Source: Tritonibacter aquimaris (GTDB taxonomy: Bacteria; Pseudomonadota; Alphaproteobacteria; Rhodobacterales; Rhodobacteraceae). From it: a stretch of 64,000 nt of DNA. Every line of letters begins with the position of its first letter. Within the stretch, counting starts at the first letter, position 1. The stretch is from contig NZ_WIXK01000003.1 of the NCBI RefSeq assembly GCF_009617595.1, positions 372,001 through 436,000 on the forward strand. Reading direction: 5' to 3'. The notes beneath the pieces were generated by a model. The model was not told the origin of the DNA, did not search any database, and was given only the letters and a program-made list of their open reading frames with translations. Made by a program: the position numbers and the translations under genes. Shown one piece after another: positions 1 to 8,167 of the stretch.

Positions 1-62
1 ATCTTATTCCGATGATTGGATTGGGCAGGCCCAAAGGCCCGCCCATTGGCTAGATAGCCAAA

Positions 63-1514
63 TCAGTCAGGTTTACCTGCGCTGATGTAGGCTGTCTTAA
101 CTGTGGTGTAGAACTCAGCCGCAGATTTACCCTGCTCGCGTGGGCCGTAGGAGCTGTCGCCACGGCCGCCGAACGGCACGTGATAATCAGTGCCCGCTGT
201 TGGCAGGTTCACGGTCACAACACCTGTGCGCGCATTGCGGCGGAAGTGTGTGGAGCGTGCCAGCGATTTGGTAACGATACCCGAGGTCAGGCCAAAGTTG
301 GTGTCATTGACGGTTGCCAGTGCTTCGTCATAGCTGCCAACTTTGATGACAGAGGTCAGCGGGGCAAACATCTCTTCGCGGTTGATGCGCATGTTGTTGG
401 TGGTGTTCAGGAACACGCCGGGTGACATGTAAAAACCATCATGCGGCATATCGAGACGCGTGCCACCACAGGCCAGCTCTGCGCCTTCGGATTTGCCCAG
501 ATCAACGTAAGCCAGGTTTTCATCCAACTGCTGCTGGCTCACCACAGGACCCATCTGGGTGCCCGCTTCCAGCGCGTGACCAACCTTCATGGCTTGCGTG
601 CCTGCAACCAGTTTTTCAACAAATGCGTCATGCACGCTGTCCATCACGATCAGGCGCGAAGAAGCCGTACATTTCTGACCGGTGCCGCCAAAGGCCCCAC
701 CCAGCGCAAGCGCTACCGCCAGATCCAGATCTGCATCGTCCATCACCGCCAGCGCGTTTTTGGACCCCATTTCCATCTGAACTTTGGTCAGGTTCTGGAT
801 CGCAGCAGTGGCGATGCCTTTGCCCACAGGGACCGAACCGGTAAAGGAAATCGCATCAACCAGCGGGCTTTCCACCAGACGCTGGCCAACGTCACGGCCT
901 GCGCCCATCACCAGGTTAAAGAGACCTTTGGGGATGTCCTGACGGCTGATGATTTCGGTCAGTGCAACAGCAGACGCCGGGGTAACATTCGCAGGCTTCC
1001 AGATTACCGCGTTGCCGTAGCAAAGTGCCGGCGCGATTTTCCAGGAAGCGGTTGCAGTTGGGAAGTTCCACGGGCTGATGATCGCAACGGTGCCAACCGC
1101 TTCGCGGCGCACGTCGATTTCAACACCATCACGCACGCTGTCGGCGTTTTCGCCCAGCTGGCGCAGGCATTCTGCGGCGTAATAGGTAAAGAACTGACCT
1201 GCGCGGTAGACTTCGCCTTTGCCTTCGGCCAGCGGTTTGCCTTCTTCACGGCTGAGCAGCGTGCCCAGCTCTTCGGCGCGAGCCATCAGCTCGTTGCCGA
1301 TCGCGTTCAGCACGGCTTGTTTGCGCTCAAGCCCGTAGGCCGCCCATTCAGCCTGTGCGCTGCGCGCCGCTTCCAATGCGCGATCCAGTTGGTCTGAACC
1401 GGCCTGTGCGAATACCCCGACCACGTCAGACAGGTCAGAGGGGTTGAGATTGGTGACTTCGGCAGTGCCGGATACCCATTCGCCGGCAATATAGTTCAGC
1501 TGAGTTGCAGTCAT
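63..1514 (-). CDS. NAD(P)-dependent aldehyde dehydrogenase
   Basis: A 483-residue member of the aldehyde dehydrogenase superfamily, which oxidises an aldehyde to a carboxylate with NAD(P)+. Seen: SPWNFP with Asn150, the general base Glu248 in MEMGSKNA, the catalytic Cys282 in GQKCTASS, and the C-terminal PFGGRGDSSYGPREQG. The EMG-K-N and GDSSYGPREQG features recall the alpha-ketoglutaric semialdehyde dehydrogenase branch, but the substrate is not proven. The ATG at 1514 is chosen because GGAAAGGG lies just upstream; a longer reading to 1556 lacks a ribosome site. The LysR gene behind it and RidA beyond suggest a small amino- or keto-acid degradation locus. Confidence 0.9.
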   Translation of the reverse strand: MTATQLNYIAGEWVSGTAEVTNLNPSDLSDVVGVFAQAGSDQLDRALEAARSAQAEWAAYGLERKQAVLNAIGNELMARAEELGTLLSREEGKPLAEGKGEVYRAGQFFTYYAAECLRQLGENADSVRDGVEIDVRREAVGTVAIISPWNFPTATASWKIAPALCYGNAVIWKPANVTPASAVALTEIISRQDIPKGLFNLVMGAGRDVGQRLVESPLVDAISFTGSVPVGKGIATAAIQNLTKVQMEMGSKNALAVMDDADLDLAVALALGGAFGGTGQKCTASSRLIVMDSVHDAFVEKLVAGTQAMKVGHALEAGTQMGPVVSQQQLDENLAYVDLGKSEGAELACGGTRLDMPHDGFYMSPGVFLNTTNNMRINREEMFAPLTSVIKVGSYDEALATVNDTNFGLTSGIVTKSLARSTHFRRNARTGVVTVNLPTAGTDYHVPFGGRGDSSYGPREQGKSAAEFYTTVKTAYISAGKPD

Positions 1515-1628
1515 GATGGCCCTTTCCAGATCGCTCCGCACCTTGCGGGATGGCAAGATTAGGCCGTTAGAACAACGTTAAGTCAAACGCAAACAACTTT
1601 ACATTTATTCAGCAAAACTGAAGTTTCG

Positions 1629-2516
1629 TCATAGTCGGTCCGCAGGAACCCCATGCGGGTTGGCCCAGATCGCATCCACAAAGGCGAGCGCGGCAGGCGT
1701 CAAAAGCGCCTTTGGCGGGGTGGCAAGATAGACTTCGCGTTCGGGCACATCATTGGCCAGCGGTACAAAAACCAAATCGCGAAAGTCCGGTAATACCGCA
1801 AGTTTCGGCAGCAAGGTCACCCCAACCCCGGCCCGTACCAAGGCCAGGATCGACGAGGTATTCGGAACATACATCACTGAATCATCAAGGATTTGTTGAA
1901 ACTCGGGATCTTTGATCTGCTGACACAACCCATTGGCAATGAAATCACGTGCATTCAAATCCTCCCAACTGAGCGCGCGTTTGTGTTGGGCCAGAGGGCT
2001 GTCAAACCGGCACACCACACCAAAAGGATCCCCAAACAGCTTTTCCCGCTCCAACCCCGCCACGGGGCCAAAGCTGGCGATGCCAATATCCACCCTCTCG
2101 TTCAGCAGGGCCCGCTGAACGCCCGTGCTGTTCATATCTCGCATTTCCACCCGTACTTTGGGGTGATTTTCAACAAAGCTCCGCAATATGGGCGGCAGAA
2201 TCACCGTGGCCACCGACGGTGTGACCGCCAGGCGCACATAGCCGATTTCGGCGCGCGCCAGCCCCTCGATATTGATCAAGGTGCGATCAAAGTGGTCCAA
2301 TTCGCGGCAGGCTTCATTGTAGATCTGTTGCCCCAGCGCCGTCAGCCGCGCTTTGCGGGTGGTTTCAAACAACGGCTTACCAATGTGATCTTCGAACTGT
2401 TTCAACATCATCGAGACCGCCGAAGAGGTCCGTCCCAGCGCCTCGGCCGCGTCTGACAGGCGGCCATGTTCCACCACCGCGCGGAAGCAGCGCAGCATTT
2501 CCATCTTGATCGACAA
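1629..2516 (-). CDS. LysR-family transcriptional regulator
   Basis: A 295-residue LysR-type regulator. The N-terminal winged helix covers about residues 1-62 (MLRCFRAVVEHGRLSDAAEAL, then SAVSMMLKQFEDHIG as recognition helix), followed by a periplasmic-binding-like effector domain from about residue 90. The start is a TTG at 2516 preceded by AGGAAAG at normal spacing; the in-frame ATG at 2504 is an alternative. It lies between the aldehyde dehydrogenase (same strand, 114 bp downstream) and RidA (divergent). By the usual habit of this family it probably controls one or both. The effector is unknown. Confidence 0.92.
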   Translation of the reverse strand: MSIKMEMLRCFRAVVEHGRLSDAAEALGRTSSAVSMMLKQFEDHIGKPLFETTRKARLTALGQQIYNEACRELDHFDRTLINIEGLARAEIGYVRLAVTPSVATVILPPILRSFVENHPKVRVEMRDMNSTGVQRALLNERVDIGIASFGPVAGLEREKLFGDPFGVVCRFDSPLAQHKRALSWEDLNARDFIANGLCQQIKDPEFQQILDDSVMYVPNTSSILALVRAGVGVTLLPKLAVLPDFRDLVFVPLANDVPEREVYLATPPKALLTPAALAFVDAIWANPHGVPADRL

Positions 2517-2610
2517 CTTCAGCTTTCCTGAATTAAAATAAATTACTTCAAGAATGACTTACATTTCCTCCCCTGTCTATATGCCAGCCATCACATCGGA
2601 GGAGACCATC

Positions 2611-2964
2611 ATGGACCAACCAGTTACAAAAATCGGCGGCTCAGCCCGTTTTTCAGCCATCGCGATTCACAATGGTGCGGTGCATCTGGCAGGCCAGGTA
2701 TCACAGTTGAAAGACGCGGATATTGTTGAGCAAAGCAAAGACGTCTTTGCCAAAATCGACGCGCTGCTGGAAGAAGCAGGCAGTGACCGCTCCAAATTGA
2801 TTTCGGTCCAGCTGTGGCTGGCCGATATGGATGACTACGCAGGTCTGAACGCCGCTTGGGATGAGTGGGTCCAGGATGTGACCGCGCCAACCCGTGTCTG
2901 CGTCGAAGCCCGCATGGCGCAGCCCCACTACAAGATCGAAGCGCTGGCCATCGCTGCGCTGTAA
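2611..2964 (+). CDS. RidA family (YjgF/YER057c/UK114) protein
   Basis: A 117-residue RidA-family protein. RidA enzymes hydrolyse reactive enamine/imine intermediates from PLP enzymes to keto acids and ammonia; other family members have different roles. Seen: the GGSARFSAIAIHNGAVHLAGQV opening, and the conserved arginine within TAPTRVCVEAR that holds the substrate carboxylate in active members. An ATG at 2554 is in frame, but CGGAGGAG six bases before 2611 fixes the start there. It diverges from the LysR gene and probably shares its control. The locus suggests clean-up during catabolism of an amine or amino acid. Confidence 0.88.
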   Translation: MDQPVTKIGGSARFSAIAIHNGAVHLAGQVSQLKDADIVEQSKDVFAKIDALLEEAGSDRSKLISVQLWLADMDDYAGLNAAWDEWVQDVTAPTRVCVEARMAQPHYKIEALAIAAL

Positions 2965-3037
2965 GTAAAACTTGGGCAGCAAAAACCTGGCAACAGGCCA
3001 AGCTGCCCATGTTCTTACCCGCGGCTTTCGACGCATC

Positions 3038-3070
3038 CTGCAGGAGCTGCTATACATGCGGCTCCTGCAG
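3038..3070. repeat. 10-bp perfect inverted repeat after ridA
   Basis: CTGCAGGAGC at 3038-3047 is repeated inverted as GCTCCTGCAG at 3061-3070, giving a hairpin with a 13-base loop. There is no run of T behind it, so it is a weak terminator for ridA at best. The core CTGCAGGA recurs at 3111-3118, just before luxR, where ACCTGCAGGA (3109-3118) matches nine of ten bases of a lux-box left half. No right half follows. Confidence 0.5.
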
Positions 3071-3185
3071 CTTTCGGGGCAAATTGTGTCCTAAAATCTG
3101 CATTCAACACCTGCAGGAATGCGCATATCTTGCTGAAATAGGCTGATTCACCTAACCTCATCGCGGTTTATTGATTGAGGTTTTT

Positions 3186-3932
3186 ATGCTTGCTCAGGAC
3201 GCAGCCGCGCTGGAGGCACTGGATTCAGTTGATCAGATTTGGGGCGGCGCGCAAGAGGTGCTTAAACCCCGCGGGATTGAGTTTCTAAACTACATTACCG
3301 TGGATAACGAATTTCATTCCCCCCAGGTTCTGTCCAATATTGCCGAGATCTATGGCGACCAGCCGCCGGAAAAAGATCCGTTTCTGGCCTATTGCTGCAA
3401 CAACTATGCAATCACCCTTACCGGGGTCGCTTACCTGCCGGATTATGATTACCTCCCACCTGAGGCCCAGCGTTTCATCATTGCGGCGCGCAAAACCGGG
3501 TTTTCCACCGGCCTTGGTATTCCCATGCGGTTGCGGGGATCGACGCGGTTTGGCGGGTTTAACCTTGGCACCCGAATGGAACGCGATGAGTTTGAGGCAA
3601 AGATACTGCCGGACCAAGAAGCCTTTCGCACCTTCTGCCTGATCCTGCACCGCCGCATTGAAGAGCTGCAAAATGACACCGCAACAGAGACCAGCACCAG
3701 AGAACCCGACGGGTTCCGCAAGCTGCTGATCGCACAACATTCAAAAGAAATTGCAGACCTCAGCGCCCGCGAACAAGAAGTGGCCCATCTGGTTGCTGCG
3801 GGTTACAGCCGCAAGGAATGCGCCCGCCTGTGCGGGATTTCACATCACACGGTGTCGGACTATGTCAAATCGATCTACCGCAAATTGGGCGTGAATGATC
3901 GGGTCAAACTTGCGCGTATGTTAGAAGACTAG
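3186..3932 (+). CDS. Orphan LuxR-family regulator (autoinducer-binding domain + GerE HTH)
   Basis: A 248-residue LuxR-type regulator. The N-terminal half (about 15-155) resembles an autoinducer-binding domain, with the conserved Asp-Pro in EKDPF and GFSTGLGIPM. The C-terminus (about 180-245) is a GerE helix-turn-helix: LSAREQEVAHLV, then ISHHTVSDYVKSIYRKLGV. No luxI synthase is in the window, so it is a LuxR solo here. The Trp and Tyr that contact acyl-homoserine lactone in TraR/LuxR (13 and 9 residues before the Asp-Pro) appear to be Asn and Ile, which hints at another ligand. The ATG at 3186 is chosen for GAGG five bases upstream; a TTG at 3171 is less likely. Confidence 0.85.
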   Translation: MLAQDAAALEALDSVDQIWGGAQEVLKPRGIEFLNYITVDNEFHSPQVLSNIAEIYGDQPPEKDPFLAYCCNNYAITLTGVAYLPDYDYLPPEAQRFIIAARKTGFSTGLGIPMRLRGSTRFGGFNLGTRMERDEFEAKILPDQEAFRTFCLILHRRIEELQNDTATETSTREPDGFRKLLIAQHSKEIADLSAREQEVAHLVAAGYSRKECARLCGISHHTVSDYVKSIYRKLGVNDRVKLARMLED

Positions 3933-4012
3933 CCCCCCTAACACGGGGGATGGGCGATGGCTGAAACCGGATGCTAGTCACAGGGCGTATTTCTGTTTGA
4001 CTAGGGTTCATC

Positions 4013-4915
4013 ATGCCGCGTTTTGCTTCTTCTCTCATTGCCCTTGCACTGGTCGGTGGTTTTTGCGCCATCTCTGATCAGGCCAGTGCCGCAACCATCC
4101 CCGTACAAACAAACATCATCTCCTGTGAGTCCTACGATGTTTGGGAAAGCTCCACCCAGACCGCTGACTGGTCGCAAACAGTTTCAGCTCCCATCAATGG
4201 CACCTGCAGCGGCGGCACCGGCAGCTTTGGCGGTGGCGAAGGCTACGTCACAGCCACCGCATTGGGTGACACCGTGGGCGGAAACATCGAGGACGTCAAT
4301 TTCGGACAGATGATTGCACGCAACTTTTCTTATTTTACCCTGGTGGTAAATTCGCTTGATCCCGCGAACACCGATCCGGTGGCGTTGTCGCTTTCGGCCC
4401 GATTGACAGGTGATCTTTATGCCTGGGCAGAAAAATCAAACTCAGCCACCGCCAGCGCCACCAGCGGCGTGAGCGCAGCACTGCAGGTGAACGGCGTGTT
4501 TGGAGAACGTGGCGTGCAGCGCAATGGCCTGGCCCGAACCAATTTCACTTCGGCGGCTTTGGTCGACCGCGCCGAGGATGAAACCGTAACAGTCACCAAA
4601 CAAATCACTCCAGGTGAAAATTTTGATGTGCGTCTGATGGTGGTTGCATCGGCCTCTGGCACAGCGCGCAATTTTGAATTGGGCGCAAGCTCCGCCGCCA
4701 TTGGCCGCACAGAGGCCCGTTTTGAGCTCAGCAGTTTTGTCCTGCCAGAGGGCTATTGCCTACAGGGGGGCGGGTTTGACAGCTGCGCAACCCAGATTTC
4801 ACCGGTCCCCTTGCCAGCATCAGCGCCCGCTTTGGCTGCCGCTCTGGCCGGGTTGTTTGGTCTGCGCCGCCGCCAAAAACACCGCGCCAAACGACGCGCG
4901 TTTCTGGCCAGCTGA
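4013..4915 (+). CDS. Secreted protein with VPLPA-CTERM sorting signal
   Basis: A 300-residue exported protein of unknown function. It has an N-terminal signal peptide (residues 1 to about 27, ending SDQASAA). Its C-terminal tripartite tail is VPLPAS, then a hydrophobic stretch (APALAAALAGLFGL), then a basic end beginning RRRQK. That is the VPLPA-CTERM type, recognised by an exosortase-like system for processing and surface or matrix delivery. The middle is Thr/Ser/Gly/Ala-rich and probably beta-structured; four cysteines are visible, two early (ISCESY, GTCSGG) and two late (GYCLQG, DSCATQ). No exosortase gene is in the window. It sits alone, followed by a strong terminator. Confidence 0.8.
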   Translation: MPRFASSLIALALVGGFCAISDQASAATIPVQTNIISCESYDVWESSTQTADWSQTVSAPINGTCSGGTGSFGGGEGYVTATALGDTVGGNIEDVNFGQMIARNFSYFTLVVNSLDPANTDPVALSLSARLTGDLYAWAEKSNSATASATSGVSAALQVNGVFGERGVQRNGLARTNFTSAALVDRAEDETVTVTKQITPGENFDVRLMVVASASGTARNFELGASSAAIGRTEARFELSSFVLPEGYCLQGGGFDSCATQISPVPLPASAPALAAALAGLFGLRRRQKHRAKRRAFLAS

Positions 4916-4920
4916 TTGAT

Positions 4921-4963
4921 CCAAAGCCCCCCGCTTGCAATTTGTGCGGGGGCTTTGGCTTTG
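4921..4963 (+). terminator. Rho-independent terminator
   Basis: CCAAAGCCCCCCGC at 4921-4934 pairs with GCGGGGGCTTTGG at 4946-4958, with one bulged base, and CTTT follows. It lies six bases after the stop of the VPLPA-CTERM gene and shields the riboswitch-controlled operon downstream. Confidence 0.8.
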
Positions 4964-5172
4964 CCGCAACCACAGGCATTTGGGAGAGAACAAGGATTCA
5001 GCAGCCGCAATTGAGCCGAGTTTCCCCCCGATCTTCACACCAACATCGCCTGTTTCTTGCGCAACACTCCAAACGACGTGCTGCCGAAACGGGCAATTCG
5101 TGGTTTCGCCGCTAATTTCACGCAGCCAAGCTTGTTTTTTCGCACCACTCTAAGCTGTCCTGAGATTGCAGG

Positions 5173-5276
5173 GTGCTTAGGGTTCCGTTGTTGTTTTCGA
5201 CAAGTCAGGTCCGAGAAGCGCCACCTTGCTGGCAAACTCCAGCGAGGCACACGGCGGGGCAAAATCCCGGGAGGTT
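5173..5276 (+). promoter_or_regulatory. Guanidine-I (ykkC) riboswitch
   Basis: The leader carries the signature blocks of the ykkC/guanidine-I aptamer in order: CTTAGGGTTCCG (5176-5187), GTCAGGTCCGAGAAG (5204-5218), ACACGGCGGGGC (5249-5260) and AAAATCCCGGGAGG (5261-5274). It ends about 88 bases before the first gene, which encodes an importer subunit of the family linked to guanidine metabolism. Guanidine-I aptamers switch genes on when guanidinium binds. The 3' strand GAGGTT (5271-5276) can pair with AACCTC at 5333-5338, a possible expression platform. No clear terminator U-run is visible, so the mode of control is open. The 210 bases between the terminator and the aptamer must hold the promoter; I see no clear sigma-70 boxes. 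Confidence 0.9.
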
Positions 5277-5363
5277 ACTGCGCTGGTTTTATCCGCGCCC
5301 GATCTTTGTTCCGCCAGTGGATTAAACCCGAAACCTCGGCGGGACGCGATTACGGGGAAAGAC

Positions 5364-6431
5364 ATGACACTGACAAAACAACTGTCCGCATCTGCCCTTG
5401 CATTGGGTGTTTTGGCGTCAACTGCCGCGCCATTGGCTGCAGAAGAAAAAACCGAATTCAAACTTGCTTGGTCGATCTATGTTGGCTGGATGCCCTGGGG
5501 CTATCTCGAAGACAGCGGCATTATGGACAAATGGGCCGACAAATACGGGATCGATGTCGAAATCGTCCAATTCAACGACTATGTGGAATCGATCAACCAA
5601 TACACAGCAGGCGCTTTTGACGGTGTCTCGGCCACCAATATGGACACCCTGTCCATTCCGTCTGGCGGCGGCGTGGACACCACCGCGCTGATCATCGGTG
5701 ACTATTCCAACGGCAATGATGCGGTGATTGCCAAAGGGGTCTCAAGCCTTGCTGAGCTGAAAGGCAAACCCGTCAACCTGGTCGAACTTTCGGTATCGCA
5801 TTACCTGCTGGCGCGCGGCTTGGATACGGTTGGGCTCGAAGAATATGATCTGTCAGCTGTGATCAATACATCCGATGCCGATATGATCGCCGCCTATGCC
5901 ACCCAGGATGTTGAGGCGGTGGCAACCTGGAACCCGCTGGTGTCTGAAATTCTCACCTCCAATCCCGAGGCGGTGAAACTGTTTGATAGTTCACAGATTC
6001 CGGGCGAAATTCTTGATCTGATGGTGGTGAACACGCAGACGCTTGCTGATAATCCCAAGTTCGGCAAGGCCGTGGCGGGTGCCTGGTACGAGGTGATGGC
6101 GCTGATGGCCGCGGGCGATGAAACGGCGCTTACCGCTATGGCCGAAGCCTCGGGCACCGATCTGGCGGGCTATAAGGCGCAGATGGCAGCAACTGAGCTG
6201 TTCTTCGCCCCTGCGGATGCGGTTGCACAGGCACAATCTGGCAAGCTGCCAACCACAATGACCAATGTTGCTGAGTTTCTCTTTGACAAGGGCATCCTTG
6301 GCGCAGGCGCGCCCAGCGCGGATTTTGTTGGCATTGAATACCCCGACGGCTCCGTTGCGGGCAATTCTGACAATGTGAAATTCCGCTTTGACACCACCTA
6401 TATGCAGCTGGCGGCAGATGGCGCGCTCTGA
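5364..6431 (+). CDS. Guanidine/urea-carboxylase-type ABC transporter substrate-binding protein
   Basis: A 355-residue periplasmic binding protein with a signal peptide (residues 1 to about 26, ending APLAAEE). WSIYVGWMPWGY, VQFNDYVESINQYTAG and the NGNDAV block match what I recall of the TIGR03427 group, periplasmic proteins of ABC importers found beside urea carboxylase. Those loci are now attributed largely to guanidine use. The start at 5364 has GGGGAAA upstream. It is the first gene after the guanidine-I riboswitch and is followed by its permease and ATPase. The ligand guanidinium is inferred from family and context. Confidence 0.88.
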   Translation: MTLTKQLSASALALGVLASTAAPLAAEEKTEFKLAWSIYVGWMPWGYLEDSGIMDKWADKYGIDVEIVQFNDYVESINQYTAGAFDGVSATNMDTLSIPSGGGVDTTALIIGDYSNGNDAVIAKGVSSLAELKGKPVNLVELSVSHYLLARGLDTVGLEEYDLSAVINTSDADMIAAYATQDVEAVATWNPLVSEILTSNPEAVKLFDSSQIPGEILDLMVVNTQTLADNPKFGKAVAGAWYEVMALMAAGDETALTAMAEASGTDLAGYKAQMAATELFFAPADAVAQAQSGKLPTTMTNVAEFLFDKGILGAGAPSADFVGIEYPDGSVAGNSDNVKFRFDTTYMQLAADGAL

Positions 6432-6492
6432 CTGATAACGGGGTGAGGCCATGTTGCCCCACCCCTTCCTTTACAGTGAAGGAGCCCCATTC

Positions 6493-7305
6493 ATGCGATT
6501 GATTAACCTCGCCCCGGCACGCCCCGGCGCAGTGCTGATCGCAGCACTGCCGTTCATCTGCCTGCTGATTGCCTATTCCATTGCCTCAGATCTAAGGCTT
6601 CAGGCCAACCCGCAAGACAAGCTCCTGCCGGCGCTGTCAACAATATCTGAAACCGCCGAACGGCTGTTCACCGAAGCTGACCGGCGTTCGCGCACGATCC
6701 TGCTTTGGAGCGATACCGCTGCAAGCCTTGCACGGCTTTTGGGTGGGGTCAGCATCGCTGCGGCGCTGTCGCTTGTGCTGGGCTTGGCGATTGGGCTGCT
6801 GCCTTATGCGCGGTCGCTGTTTTCCGGCTTTATCGCGGTGATTTCGATGGTGCCGCCGCTCGCGCTTTTGCCGATTTTGTTCATTGTCTTTGGGCTGGGG
6901 GAATTTTCCAAAGTGGTGCTGATCGTGATCGGGATCACCCCGGTGATGACACGCGATCTGGCGCAGCGGGTGATGGAGATCCCCAAAGAACAGATCGTCA
7001 AAGCGCAAACTCTGGGTGCCTCCAGCATGGTCATCGCCCTGCGTGTGGCCCTGCCCCAGATCCTGCCGCGCCTGATTGCCAATATCCGGCTGTCGCTTGG
7101 CTCTGCCTGGCTGTTTTTGATCGCAGCCGAGGCTGTCGCGTCAAATGTGGGGCTGGGTTATCGCATCTTTCTGGTGCGCCGCTATCTCGCGATGGATGTT
7201 ATCTTGACCTATGTGGTCTGGATCACCCTGCTCGCCTTTGTCATCGACTGGATGCTCAAAACCATCTCACGTCGCGCCTTCCCCTGGATGGAGGCCGGTC
7301 TATGA
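6493..7305 (+). CDS. ABC transporter permease (guanidine uptake)
   Basis: A 270-residue inner-membrane permease of the binding-protein-dependent type (SsuC/TauC-like fold), with about six membrane helices. The first is at residues 8-30; others include VSIAAALSLVLGLAIGLLPY and VVWITLLAFVIDWML. The EAA loop that contacts the ATPase is visible as EQIVKAQTLGASSMVIALRV. The start at 6493 has AAGGAG eight bases upstream; a longer reading from 6451 has none. Its stop overlaps the ATPase start (ATGA), so the two are translationally coupled. Confidence 0.88.
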   Translation: MRLINLAPARPGAVLIAALPFICLLIAYSIASDLRLQANPQDKLLPALSTISETAERLFTEADRRSRTILLWSDTAASLARLLGGVSIAAALSLVLGLAIGLLPYARSLFSGFIAVISMVPPLALLPILFIVFGLGEFSKVVLIVIGITPVMTRDLAQRVMEIPKEQIVKAQTLGASSMVIALRVALPQILPRLIANIRLSLGSAWLFLIAAEAVASNVGLGYRIFLVRRYLAMDVILTYVVWITLLAFVIDWMLKTISRRAFPWMEAGL

Positions 7306-8069
7306 GCTTTGTAAGTGTCAAAAACCTCTGGCAAAAATATGGACGTCGCCCGATCCTTGAACGGGTGAACCTGTCCGTCGAAGAAGGTGAATTCATCTCA
7401 ATCGTGGGCGCATCGGGCTGCGGCAAATCCACCTTTTTGCGCATACTTCTAGCCGAAGAACGCCCCTACCGCGGCGAGATCACCATTGATGGCGGCCACC
7501 CCGCCAAAGAGCCCAATCTTGAACGCGGTGTGGTGTTTCAACGCTATTCAGTGTTTCCGCACCTAACCGTGCGCGACAATCTGATTGCCGGTGAAAGCCT
7601 GCGCACCCGCTTTGGCCGCCTGAACCGCGCTGCCCGCAAATCGGCTGAGACGCGCGCCGATGAGATGCTTGAACGTATCGGCCTTGCCCATGTGGCGCAT
7701 CAATACCCCGCATCCCTGTCAGGCGGTATGCAGCAACGGCTTGCCATTGGTCAGGCGATGGCGGCAAAGCCGCGGATTTTGCTGTTGGATGAACCTTTTG
7801 GTGCGCTGGATCCCGGAACCCGGCTGCAGATGCATGCGTTTTTGATGGAGCTGCGCGCGGAAACCAACATGACCGTCTTTATGGTCACCCATGATCTGGA
7901 AGAAGGTTTCAAGCTCGGCGACCGGGTTCTGGTTTTTGATAAGACCCGTTGGGATCCACAGGATCCCAGCCTGAACGGTGCCACCATCACCTATGATTTT
8001 GACGCACGCAATGGCGGGATCCCGTTTCAGGATCTGCTGGATCGCCCGCCCAACCCAGCCGTCGCATAA
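7302..8069 (+). CDS. ABC transporter ATP-binding protein (guanidine uptake)
   Basis: A 255-residue ABC ATPase. Walker A is GASGCGKST (residues 36-44), the Q-loop lies in GVVFQRYSVFPHLT, the signature is LSGGMQQR, Walker B is ILLLDEPFGALD, and the switch histidine is in MVTHDLEEG. It belongs to the SsuB/TauB-like group. The C-terminus runs about 35 residues beyond the core (DKTRWDPQDPSLNGATITYD onward), as in urea-carboxylase-linked ATPases as I recall them. Two weak hairpins (8078-8104 and around 8111-8155) separate it from the hydrolase gene, without T-runs. Confidence 0.9.
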   Translation: MSFVSVKNLWQKYGRRPILERVNLSVEEGEFISIVGASGCGKSTFLRILLAEERPYRGEITIDGGHPAKEPNLERGVVFQRYSVFPHLTVRDNLIAGESLRTRFGRLNRAARKSAETRADEMLERIGLAHVAHQYPASLSGGMQQRLAIGQAMAAKPRILLLDEPFGALDPGTRLQMHAFLMELRAETNMTVFMVTHDLEEGFKLGDRVLVFDKTRWDPQDPSLNGATITYDFDARNGGIPFQDLLDRPPNPAVA

Positions 8070-8167
8070 CCCACACAGGCAAGCGCTCCCGAGCTCCGCT
8101 TGCCCTGTTCACCAAGGCTCGGAAGTGTCCCTTCCCCAAATCGGGACTTCGACTAGGAGACAACGTC

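Noticed and set aside
441-1397. Long plus-strand open frame (318 codons) opposite the aldehyde dehydrogenase
   Set aside because: It is antisense to a clear gene, rich in Arg/Gly/His/Cys as expected of a shadow frame, and has no ribosome site.
6705-7301. Upstream extension of the guanidine ATPase frame through the permease gene
   Set aside because: The extension reads the permease gene out of frame; the ATPase starts at 7302 with the ATGA overlap.
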